DNA of 6,688 nucleotides from an uncultured Alphaproteobacteria bacterium (lineage in GTDB: Bacteria > Pseudomonadota > Alphaproteobacteria > UBA7887), in NCBI GenBank assembly GCA_913044255.1, contig CAJWOI010000151.1, forward strand, positions 1 through 6,688, in the 5' to 3' direction. A model generated the notes under the pieces. The model was not told where the DNA came from. It did not search any database and was given only the letters and a program-made list of their open reading frames with translations. Within the stretch, counting starts at the first letter, position 1. Each line of letters starts with the position of its first letter. The position numbers and the translations under genes were made by a program. Shown here piece by piece: positions 1 to 5,184 of this stretch.

Positions 1-147
1 CATGTGGGTAGCCATTAGACCCAGCTCATTCCCATCAGCCGCAAGTTGCACATTTGACAAAATGGGGATTGTATTGCGACGTTCCACCACGCTCTGGACA
101 TGTTGCAATGAACTTAGTAAAGCGGAGCGTTCAATAGTCAGTTTCAT
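1..147 (-). CDS. dnaN: DNA polymerase III subunit beta (sliding clamp), N-terminal fragment
   Basis: This is the first 49 codons of the beta clamp, the ring-shaped dimer that encircles DNA and tethers polymerase III and other partners to the template. The translation starts MKLTIERSALLSSLQHVQ and continues through VVERRNTIPILSNV, the typical first strand-helix of clamp domain 1 with the conserved segment R-N-T-I-P-I-L-S-N. The reading frame is open to the left edge, so about 320 further residues lie outside the window. The ATG at 145-147 matches the family N-terminus. An AAGGG element lies 13 bases upstream, rather far for a ribosome binding site. It follows dnaA on the same strand after a 149-base gap, the classic dnaA-dnaN order, but that gap contains its own promoter and a hairpin. 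Identification is firm despite the short length. Confidence 0.95.
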   Translation of the reverse strand, partial: MKLTIERSALLSSLQHVQSVVERRNTIPILSNVQLAADGNELGLMATHM

Positions 148-169
148 CTATTTGGTACAGCCCTTATTC

Positions 170-194
170 ACCCGTCGGCATCAACCCGACGGGT
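170..194 (-). promoter_or_regulatory. 9-bp perfect inverted repeat (hairpin) in the dnaN leader
   Basis: ACCCGTCGG (170-178) and CCGACGGGT (186-194) are perfect inverted copies around a 7-base loop, giving a GC-rich 9-bp stem. Read in the dnaA-to-dnaN direction, it is followed by GAATAAGG and not by a run of T, so it is not a standard intrinsic terminator for dnaA readthrough. It lies 22 bases before the dnaN start codon and downstream of the probable dnaN promoter, so it would form in the 5' leader of the dnaN mRNA. It might protect the 5' end, attenuate transcription or affect ribosome access. The structure is seen directly; its role is inference. Confidence 0.6.
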
Positions 195-234
195 TCAAAA
201 AACACCACCGGGAAACATTCCAGAAATTCAGTTG

Positions 235-243
235 ATTATAACA
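235..243 (-). promoter_or_regulatory. Extended -10 promoter for dnaN
   Basis: On the minus strand this reads TGTTATAAT, a perfect TATAAT hexamer preceded by the TGn extension. No good -35 hexamer is visible 16-18 bases upstream, as is usual for extended -10 promoters. It lies 54 bases downstream of the dnaA stop codon, and transcription would begin near position 228, about 80 bases before the dnaN start. This would let dnaN be transcribed independently of dnaA. Confidence 0.55.
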
Positions 244-296
244 GAGCTGAGGCCAGGACCGCACCTTTTTCGATAGCCCTTGGCAACGCCGTGCGC

Positions 297-1721
297 TCAG
301 GACTCGAGCATTCGCCGCAAAAGCTCGACATCCTCCGCAAAGCTCGGGTCAGACTGAGAGAGTTGATCAACTTTCTTAATCGCATGCATGACAGTAGTGT
401 GGTCTCGGTTTCCAAACTTTCGGCCAATCTCTGGAAGTGATCGAGAAGTAAGTTGTTTCGCAAGATACATGGCAACTTGTCTCGGCCGAGCTACCATCTG
501 AGAACGACGGGCCGAACTCATCTCCGCAACCCGTATATTGTAGTAGTCCGCCACCCGCTTCTGAATTTCTTCTATGGTCACTCTCCTCTCGTGTGCTCTG
601 AGAAGGTCGTGTAGCACTTCTTGCGTTGAGTCCAACGCAATTGGCCTTCCAACCAAGGTTGCATGAGCTACAACCCTATTTAGCGCGCCCTCCAATTCCC
701 GTACATTGGAAGTAATTTTGTGAGCAAGGAATTCCAGCACTTTATCGGGCACGTCGGACCCCACGATGCTTTCGGCCTTAGCCTGCAAGATTCCTAGCCT
801 CAGTTCGTACGAAGTAGAGTGGACCTCAGCGACAAGCCCGCAGCCTAAACGTGAACGCATGCGCTCTTTCATGCCGTCCAAATCCGATGGCGAGCGGTCG
901 CCAGATACAACAATCTGATGGCCCTTATCCACTAACTCGTTGAAAGTATGGAAAAATTCTTCCTGAGTGGCGTCCTTGCCGTCCATGAACTGTACATCGT
1001 CGATCATCAACACATCAACTGAACGGAAAAGCTCTTTGAACCCCATGATATTCTTGAAACGAAGCGCCCGTACAAACCGATACATGAATTTTTCAGCGGA
1101 CAAATACATAACTTGGCGCTGAGGTTGTCGTTGTCGAAGGCGCCACGCTATTCCTTGCATCAAATGGGTTTTACCAAGACCTCCCCCGCCGTATATAAAC
1201 AGCGGATTGAAAGATGCGCCATCAGATTCGCTAACTCGGCGGGCAGCCGCGTGTGCAAACTCATTCGACTTTCCCACTACAAAGTTTCCAAACGTAAGTT
1301 TGGGATCAAGCAACGCGGTAACCGCCTCATCTTCAACCGAGCGATCTACGCGCTGCCCTGCAGTTCGTCCGGCGGGAGACCTTTCTTGCGATCCTGTCGT
1401 ACTGCCTTCTTGCGATCCTGTCGTACTGCCTTCTTGCGATCCTGTCGTACTGCCTTCACTAACCACAATATCAACTGTACGCACTGATGGGTCCTCGAGG
1501 CGCCATAATGCCCGGATGCGGTCTCCGTAACGCGGTGTTACCCAATCACGCATAAATCTGGAGGGGGCCGAAAGAACCAAGGAGTCACCAGATAAATCAG
1601 CCACATCAAGGCGATTCAGCCAGTTTTCGAAAGTCGCCTCACCATATTCAGACCGAAGGCGATCACGCACCCGCGTCCAACTAGCTGAGAGCTCCGAACT
1701 GCCTGTCGCTATCCCGGTCAT
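297..1721 (-). CDS. dnaA: Chromosomal replication initiator protein DnaA
   Basis: A 474-residue AAA+ ATPase that binds DnaA boxes, opens the origin and loads the helicase. Domain I runs from about residue 11 to 88 (W15, then F31-E-N-W-L). A low-complexity linker (about 89-135) follows, with three identical 8-residue repeats. The AAA+ core shows Walker A G178-GGGLGK-T185, Walker B VLMIDD (237-242), the R287/R291 arginine-finger segment RMRSRLG, and sensor 2 NVRELEGAL with R341. Domain IV (about 378-474) has the DnaA signature FGNRDHTTV (436-444) that contacts DnaA boxes. Length fits the family. The ATG at 1719-1721 is the only ATG, GTG or TTG start after the in-frame upstream TGA, but no Shine-Dalgarno sequence is visible before it. 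A separate promoter lies about 110 bases upstream. dnaN follows on the same strand. Confidence 0.98.
   Translation of the reverse strand: MTGIATGSSELSASWTRVRDRLRSEYGEATFENWLNRLDVADLSGDSLVLSAPSRFMRDWVTPRYGDRIRALWRLEDPSVRTVDIVVSEGSTTGSQEGSTTGSQEGSTTGSQERSPAGRTAGQRVDRSVEDEAVTALLDPKLTFGNFVVGKSNEFAHAAARRVSESDGASFNPLFIYGGGGLGKTHLMQGIAWRLRQRQPQRQVMYLSAEKFMYRFVRALRFKNIMGFKELFRSVDVLMIDDVQFMDGKDATQEEFFHTFNELVDKGHQIVVSGDRSPSDLDGMKERMRSRLGCGLVAEVHSTSYELRLGILQAKAESIVGSDVPDKVLEFLAHKITSNVRELEGALNRVVAHATLVGRPIALDSTQEVLHDLLRAHERRVTIEEIQKRVADYYNIRVAEMSSARRSQMVARPRQVAMYLAKQLTSRSLPEIGRKFGNRDHTTVMHAIKKVDQLSQSDPSFAEDVELLRRMLES
1383..1457 (-). repeat. Three perfect 24-bp tandem repeats inside dnaA (linker domain)
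   Basis: Copies at 1383-1406, 1407-1430 and 1431-1454 are identical base for base, with three bases of a further copy at 1455-1457. Each encodes G-S-T-T-G-S-Q-E (residues 90-97, 98-105 and 106-113 of DnaA). The unit is a multiple of three, so copy number changes keep the frame. The absence of synonymous differences suggests a recent expansion or ongoing homogenisation. The repeat sits in domain II, the flexible linker, which is variable in length and sequence between species. Confidence 0.95.
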
Positions 1722-1833
1722 AACGAGACTAAAGATTGCTGCCAGGGAAGGGGCTGTACACTGTCACATATCGCTCCCATGCCTGAAAATACAGTTCCAA
1801 CCAACCAGCGGAACATAAGTCTTCAGTATTCAT

Positions 1834-1861
1834 CTAATACAACTCTTAGTAAAACTGTCAA
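1834..1861 (-). promoter_or_regulatory. Sigma70-type promoter of dnaA
   Basis: On the minus strand a perfect -35 hexamer TTGACA (1856-1861) is followed, after 16 bases, by TATTAG (1834-1839), which matches the -10 consensus at four of six positions. The start of transcription would be near 1827, giving a leader of about 105 bases before the dnaA ATG. This is the best promoter match in the gap upstream of dnaA. Confidence 0.5.
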
Positions 1862-1925
1862 TTCCTATCAGCAAAACCGAGTTGTCAGGAAATAAAAAGC
1901 CGCTACACTGACCAGCGCCACAAAT

Positions 1926-1934
1926 TGTGTATCA
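1926..1934 (-). promoter_or_regulatory. Candidate DnaA box upstream of dnaA
   Basis: The plus strand reads TGTGTATCA, so the minus strand reads TGATACACA. This differs from the consensus TTATNCACA only at the second base. It lies 65 bases upstream of the dnaA -35 hexamer, a plausible position for autoregulation by DnaA. A single nine-base site with one mismatch can occur by chance, so confidence is low. Confidence 0.3.
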
Positions 1935-2080
1935 ATACAACTAGATCTATGCTTGCTGATAACAAGTATTCGGCCACCGAGCGGGTGTTTATTTACTCGA
2001 CTTCACTTGCCCTCAACCCGTCAACAGCCCAATCGCAGACTACCCACAGGCGAATGCCCGTGCAACAGTATCATGCCTCA

Positions 2081-2098
2081 CATACAAAATTTTATATG
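2081..2098. repeat. 18-bp imperfect palindrome, AT-rich
   Basis: CATACAAAA (2081-2089) and TTTTATATG (2090-2098) are inverted copies with one mismatch and no spacer, so eight of nine base pairs match. Symmetry of this length fits a binding site for a dimeric regulator. It lies between the rpsT terminator and the dnaA promoter, 220 bases upstream of that promoter's -35. No known regulator is recognised. Confidence 0.35.
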
Positions 2099-2163
2099 CC
2101 GTGTCGCGTGCAGCGCCCAGATTCCTGCCTTTTTCTGACAGTTACTCCTCACGACTAACACGC

Positions 2164-2193
2164 AAAAAACCACGTCTTACTCCGTGGCTTTTT
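2164..2193 (-). terminator. Intrinsic terminator of rpsT
   Basis: Beginning 25 bases after the rpsT stop codon, the minus strand reads AAAAAGCCACG, an 8-base loop, then CGTGGTTTTTT. This gives a stem of five GC-rich pairs extended by one G-T wobble and five A-T pairs, ending in a run of six T: a textbook rho-independent terminator. The stem flanks are A-rich on one side and T-rich on the other, so it could also stop transcription arriving on the plus strand. It separates rpsT from dnaA as transcription units. Confidence 0.92.
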
Positions 2194-2217
2194 GCCTTTA
2201 AGCTCTATTAGAGAACG

Positions 2218-2478
2218 CTACATTAACCTGATTCGCGCGGACAAACGTGACAGTTTACGCCGCGTTGCGTTCTTATGAACCACACCCAATCGAGCGCCAC
2301 GTGCGAGCTCCGGCTCGGTCGCTTTAAACGCCATAGAAGCCGCAGCCTTGTCCCCAACCGCGATCGCATTCTCAACGGCCTTCACAAACGTGCGAACTCG
2401 CGTGCGCCACGCGCCATTAACGCGGCGGCGGCGAGCGTTCTGTCTATTTCTTTTAACGGCTGATTTATGAGTTGCCAT
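2218..2478 (-). CDS. rpsT: Small ribosomal subunit protein bS20
   Basis: An 86-residue, strongly basic protein of the 30S subunit that binds 16S rRNA. The N-terminus MATHKSAVKRNRQNARRR matches the family pattern M-A-N-H-K-S-A-x-K-R, and the rest is helical with typical segments F-V-K-A-V and V-V-H-K-N-A-T-R-R-K-L-S-R-L. The length matches the usual 86-88 residues. An in-frame ATG three codons upstream (2485-2487) would add M-A-C. I prefer 2478 because it gives the canonical N-terminus and because the upstream ATG overlaps the AAGATGG stretch that would serve as its ribosome binding site. The gene stands alone between a near-consensus promoter (2532-2560) and an intrinsic terminator (2164-2193), so it is expressed as a single-gene unit. 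Confidence 0.96.
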   Translation of the reverse strand: MATHKSAVKRNRQNARRRRVNGAWRTRVRTFVKAVENAIAVGDKAAASMAFKATEPELARGARLGVVHKNATRRKLSRLSARIRLM

Positions 2479-2504
2479 ACAAGCCATCTTACTGTGTCGA
2501 TTAT

Positions 2505-2520
2505 TAAGGCGCTAAGGCGC
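2505..2520. repeat. Direct 8-bp repeat TAAGGCGC x2 at the rpsT transcription start
   Basis: TAAGGCGC occurs at 2505-2512 and again at 2513-2520, followed by a partial third copy TAAAGC (2521-2526). The predicted rpsT transcript starts near 2525, so on the minus strand the leader would open with GCGCCTTA units. The repeat is short and may be incidental, but its position at the predicted start point is notable. Confidence 0.6.
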
Positions 2521-2531
2521 TAAAGCACAAT

Positions 2532-2560
2532 TTTATAAACAAGCTACTAAATCACGTCAA
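2532..2560 (-). promoter_or_regulatory. Sigma70-type promoter of rpsT
   Basis: On the minus strand TTGACG (2555-2560) and TATAAA (2532-2537) each match the consensus at five of six positions, with the optimal 17-base spacer. Transcription would begin near 2525, giving a leader of about 45 bases. The -35 lies only 14 bases beyond the stop codon of the upstream enoyl-CoA hydratase gene, so rpsT does not depend on readthrough from it. Confidence 0.75.
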
Positions 2561-2574
2561 CGCACAGAATTCTA

Positions 2575-3348
2575 TTACCGATCTCTAAACACTGGTGGGC
2601 GCTTTTCAATGAAGGCTGACATCCCTTCTTTTTGATCCTCAAGTGCGAAGGTAGAGTAAAATAATCGACGCTCGAATAAGACACCTTCGGAGAGGGAAGA
2701 TTCGAATGATCTGTTAATAGCCTCCTTGGCCATTGCCACCGATGGCTTAGAAAGTGACGCAATTTTATTAGCAACCCGTAATGATTCTGCGACTAAATCG
2801 GAAAGAGGCACCACTCTACTAACCAGACCAATTCGTTCCGCCTCTTCAACATTCATCGTGCGACCGGTTAGGATCATATCCATGGCCTTTGACTTCCCCA
2901 CTGCGTTGGGCAAGCGCTGAGTCCCCCCGGAACCGGGGAAAGTCCCCAGATTAATTTCTGGTTGGCCAAAACGAGCGTTATCGGCAGCTATTATAAAATC
3001 ACACATCATAGCCAACTCGCATCCCCCACCTAACGCGTATCCAGCAACTGCCGCGATTACCGGCTTCCGACACCGCGACAACCGATCCCACTTGCCGATA
3101 AAATCGCTTGAAAACACGTCAACATAGTCCTTTGGTTGCATCTCCTTGATATCTGCGCCAGCAGCAAAGGCTGTGTCGCTACCTGTTATAACAATTGCCC
3201 CGATTTCTTCGCCAGACTCGAAAATATCGAGGGCACGATTGAGTTCTGCAATTAACTCGGAATTAAGGGCATTCATCGCCTTCGGTCTATTTAACTTAAC
3301 AAATCCGGCCTGATCCCGTGTTTCGACCACAATATGTTTGTACGACAT
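2575..3348 (-). CDS. Enoyl-CoA hydratase (crotonase family)
   Basis: A 257-residue soluble crotonase that hydrates trans-2-enoyl-CoA to 3-hydroxyacyl-CoA, as in beta-oxidation. Both catalytic acids are present: E111 in GYALGGGCELAMMCD (103-117) and E131 in FGQPEINLGTFPGSGGTQRL (127-146). The oxyanion-hole loop FAAGADIKEM (61-70, A65) and G108 are also present, so it is probably a true hydratase. Its closest type is the short-chain mitochondrial-like enzyme. An in-frame ATG at 3355-3357 directly abuts the strong GGAGGG (3358-3363), leaving no spacer. The ATG at 3346-3348 is 9 bases away and gives the usual M-S-Y-x-x-I start, so I chose it. The gene ends in tandem stops TAA-TAG. It lies between mutM and rpsT, a placement I recall from other alphaproteobacteria without a known functional link. 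The exact substrate is unknown (fadB1-, ech- or paaF-like). Confidence 0.93.
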   Translation of the reverse strand: MSYKHIVVETRDQAGFVKLNRPKAMNALNSELIAELNRALDIFESGEEIGAIVITGSDTAFAAGADIKEMQPKDYVDVFSSDFIGKWDRLSRCRKPVIAAVAGYALGGGCELAMMCDFIIAADNARFGQPEINLGTFPGSGGTQRLPNAVGKSKAMDMILTGRTMNVEEAERIGLVSRVVPLSDLVAESLRVANKIASLSKPSVAMAKEAINRSFESSLSEGVLFERRLFYSTFALEDQKEGMSAFIEKRPPVFRDR

Positions 3349-3435
3349 TATCTGCATCCCTCCGCTCTATAAGCTGCCGAACGTCCATAGGTTATCAAGT
3401 CTTCGGCCTCTGGACCCTAAGACTGGACTACTCCG

Positions 3436-3465
3436 CTGTTACGTCGACCGGGGAGCCGTTGTCAA
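3436..3465 (-). promoter_or_regulatory. Possible promoter of the enoyl-CoA hydratase gene
   Basis: In the 149-base gap after mutM the minus strand has a perfect -35 TTGACA (3460-3465) followed after 18 bases by TAACAG (3436-3441), which matches only three of six -10 positions. Transcription would begin about 80 bases before the start codon. The weak -10 makes this tentative; readthrough from mutM is the alternative. Confidence 0.3.
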
Positions 3466-3497
3466 CACGTCCGATCACGAAACTGGTTATCGTCGGG

Positions 3498-4322
3498 CTA
3501 GCGCTGACACATAGAACAGTAAAATGTCGATCGATTGGACTGGACCATGCGCCGAACGACATGTTTCGGGTTCTTGCGCACACAGGCTTGGCCAGCGCGG
3601 CCGTACACCTTAAATTGGTGCTGAAAATAGCCCAGTTCTCCACTCGCCTGCACATAGTCACGCAGTGTTGACCCTCCCGCAACAATTGCTGCCTTTAAAA
3701 CCTTCCGGATTGCCAACACTAACCGCTCCGCCCTGACCCCCGTTGTATTCGCACCACGGCGACGCGGGGATATACCTGCAACAAATAAGCTTTCGCAGGC
3801 GTAAATATTACCTAAACCGGCAACAACACTCTGGTCCATCAATAAGGACTTGATGGAAGACCTCCGCGCAGCGAGTGCGGTACTAAGAAATGCAGCATTA
3901 AAATCTTTGCCTAGCGGCTCCGGTCCTAATCTCCTAATTAAGGGATGTCGTTTGAGGAAATCTCGCTGGGTCAAATCCATGAGTCCGAAACGCCGAGGAT
4001 CATTGAATGTTAGACGTACTCCACCATCAAAATCGAAAAGCACATGATCATGTAGGGCAGGTTCCGATTCATCACCTAAGATCAGTCTCCCTGACATGCC
4101 GAGATGCGCCAGAAGAACCGTCCCGTCCTCGAAATAAAACAACAAATACTTAGCTCGACGTCGCACCTTTTTAAGAACTCGAGCCTCAACCCTCTCTGCA
4201 AATTTACTCGGCAACGGTCGCCGGAGGTCACCACGCCTGACCAATACAGCCTTGCATGTTCGGCCCTCAATTGCTTTGGCCAAACCGCGGCAAACAGTTT
4301 CTACTTCGGGAAGTTCAGGCAC
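3498..4322 (-). CDS. mutM: Formamidopyrimidine-DNA glycosylase (Fpg/MutM)
   Basis: A 274-residue bifunctional glycosylase/AP lyase that removes 8-oxoguanine and formamidopyrimidines from oxidised DNA. The N-terminus PELPEVETV supplies catalytic P2 (the amino-terminal proline after Met removal) and E3. K58 in RRAKYLL is the conserved beta-hairpin lysine; HLGMSG (73-78) and DPRRFG (108-113) form the lesion-space wedge; GLGNIYACE (169-177) is the helix-two-turn-helix. The required N-terminal proline fixes the start at GTG 4320-4322; an ATG overlapping it is out of frame. No clear Shine-Dalgarno is visible. The C-terminal zinc finger is odd: C247, C269 and C272 are present, but the second cysteine is missing. 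At K250 (CxxC spacing) or P252 (the alphaproteobacterial Cx4C spacing) there is none; H254 is nearby. R264 of the finger (RSTFYC) is retained. Transcribed divergently from ubiE. Confidence 0.95.
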   Translation of the reverse strand: MPELPEVETVCRGLAKAIEGRTCKAVLVRRGDLRRPLPSKFAERVEARVLKKVRRRAKYLLFYFEDGTVLLAHLGMSGRLILGDESEPALHDHVLFDFDGGVRLTFNDPRRFGLMDLTQRDFLKRHPLIRRLGPEPLGKDFNAAFLSTALAARRSSIKSLLMDQSVVAGLGNIYACESLFVAGISPRRRGANTTGVRAERLVLAIRKVLKAAIVAGGSTLRDYVQASGELGYFQHQFKVYGRAGQACVRKNPKHVVRRMVQSNRSTFYCSMCQR

Positions 4323-4353
4323 ATCACGCCACTGTATAAAAATCTCCCGGGCA

Positions 4354-4384
4354 TTGTAGCCTCGACGGGCCTGCTAGGCTATGG
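4354..4384 (+). promoter_or_regulatory. Inverted repeat over the ubiE start codon
   Basis: TAGCCT (4357-4362) and AGGCTA (4376-4381) are perfect inverted copies around a 13-base loop. In RNA the stem could extend by three G-U pairs to TTGTAGCCT / AGGCTATGG (4354-4384). The right arm contains both the only AGG ribosome-binding-like triplet (4376-4378) and the ATG at 4381. If that ATG is the start, the fold would hide it. The symmetry is seen; a regulatory role is inference. Confidence 0.4.
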
Positions 4385-5166
4385 TCTGCACCATGCCCGA
4401 ACACCCCTGCAGCCACGATAGGAGCGAACGGGTTCCGTTCGGAAAACGAGACGTCCCCGCTGACGCCAAAAGCCAGTTAGTTAACAGAGTATTCGATAGC
4501 GTAGCTAAGCGCTATGACCTGATGAACGATCTCATGAGTGGCGGCATGCACCGGTTATGGAAACGCCGAATGCTTGACGAGCTGGCTATTCGGCCACCGG
4601 CCCGGCTACTAGACGTGGCTGGAGGTACGGGAGATATTGCGCTGCGGGTTTTAAAACGCTTTGCGGCGTATCAAATAGAAGTAACCCTGTGCGATTTGAA
4701 TAGGAGAATGCTGGACATCGGGAGACGTCGCGCATGGGACCAAGGATATCTCAAAGGGATCAATTGGTTGTGCGCAGATGGTGAAGCTTTACCGTTGCCC
4801 GATTGTTATTTTGACTCTTGCACGCTCGCATTTGGCCTAAGAAACATGACCCATATAGATCGGGCAGTAGAAGAAATTTTTAGGGTAATCAAGCCGGGTG
4901 GACAATTTTTATGCCTGGAGTTTACACCCGACATAGCACCACCACTGCGTGGTATTTATGACGCGTACAGCCTCCGTGTTATTCCTAAAATTGGCGACTG
5001 GGTAACTGGCGATAGCGAGGCGTACCACTATCTAGTGAACAGCATCCGGCGCTTCCCTAGAGCTGCGCAAATAGCCGCGCTGTTAGAACAGAAAGGTTTT
5101 GCCGGGGTACGCGTGGATAAACTTAGCGCTGGTGTAGCAAGCCTGCATAGCGCCTGGCGTGTCTGA
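4381..5166 (+). CDS. ubiE: Bifunctional demethylmenaquinone / 2-methoxy-6-polyprenyl-1,4-benzoquinol C-methyltransferase
   Basis: A 261-residue class I SAM-dependent methyltransferase that adds the C-methyl group to the benzoquinol ring in ubiquinone biosynthesis (and to demethylmenaquinone where present). The first family signature is at 45-61 (YDLMNDLMSGGMHRLWK), SAM motif I at 76-85 (LLDVAGGTGD), the acidic end of strand 2 at D105 (CDLN), the A-D-G-E-A-L-P-L-P segment at 132-140, and the second signature RVIKPGGQFLCLEF at 168-181. The C-terminus GVASLHSAWRV matches the family ending. It is complete. Start choice is uncertain: ATG 4381 has AGG two bases upstream, while ATG 4393 (MPEHPC) has nothing better; both precede the conserved F-G-x-R-D-V (20-25). 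A TATAAA at 4335-4340 may be its -10, but no good -35 is visible. ubiB follows after 18 bases, so the two form an operon. Confidence 0.97.
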   Translation: MVCTMPEHPCSHDRSERVPFGKRDVPADAKSQLVNRVFDSVAKRYDLMNDLMSGGMHRLWKRRMLDELAIRPPARLLDVAGGTGDIALRVLKRFAAYQIEVTLCDLNRRMLDIGRRRAWDQGYLKGINWLCADGEALPLPDCYFDSCTLAFGLRNMTHIDRAVEEIFRVIKPGGQFLCLEFTPDIAPPLRGIYDAYSLRVIPKIGDWVTGDSEAYHYLVNSIRRFPRAAQIAALLEQKGFAGVRVDKLSAGVASLHSAWRV

Positions 5167-5184
5167 ACTAATTTTGGGCTTCAC

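Larger units (their letters stand above)
1722..2217. other. Gene-free region between rpsT and dnaA (regulatory; origin not demonstrated)
   Basis: No convincing gene is present; the small plus-strand reading frames here match nothing I recognise. Going from rpsT towards dnaA, the region holds the rpsT terminator (2164-2193), one GATTC site of the CcrM GANTC type (2110-2114), an 18-bp imperfect palindrome (2081-2098), a one-mismatch DnaA box TGTGTATCA (1926-1934), a weaker two-mismatch box CTACCCACA (2040-2048) and the dnaA promoter (1834-1861). The DnaA-box-like site could mean autoregulation of dnaA. A full origin would need several clustered boxes beside an AT-rich unwinding tract, and I do not see that. 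Confidence 0.5.

Noticed and set aside
170..194. Hairpin as an intrinsic terminator for dnaA
   Set aside because: There is no T run after the stem in the dnaA direction; the T-rich stretch lies before it.
1113..1530. Plus-strand open frames opposite the dnaA repeat region, with repeated F-L-R-S-C-R-T-A or P-S-C-D-P-V-V-L units
   Set aside because: They are antisense shadows of dnaA. Their repeats are the same 24-bp tandem array read in other frames, and neither matches a family I know.
1925..2158. Small plus-strand reading frame (77 codons) in the gap upstream of dnaA
   Set aside because: Its composition is unlike a conserved protein, it has no clear ribosome binding site, and it overlaps the palindrome and candidate DnaA boxes, which look regulatory.
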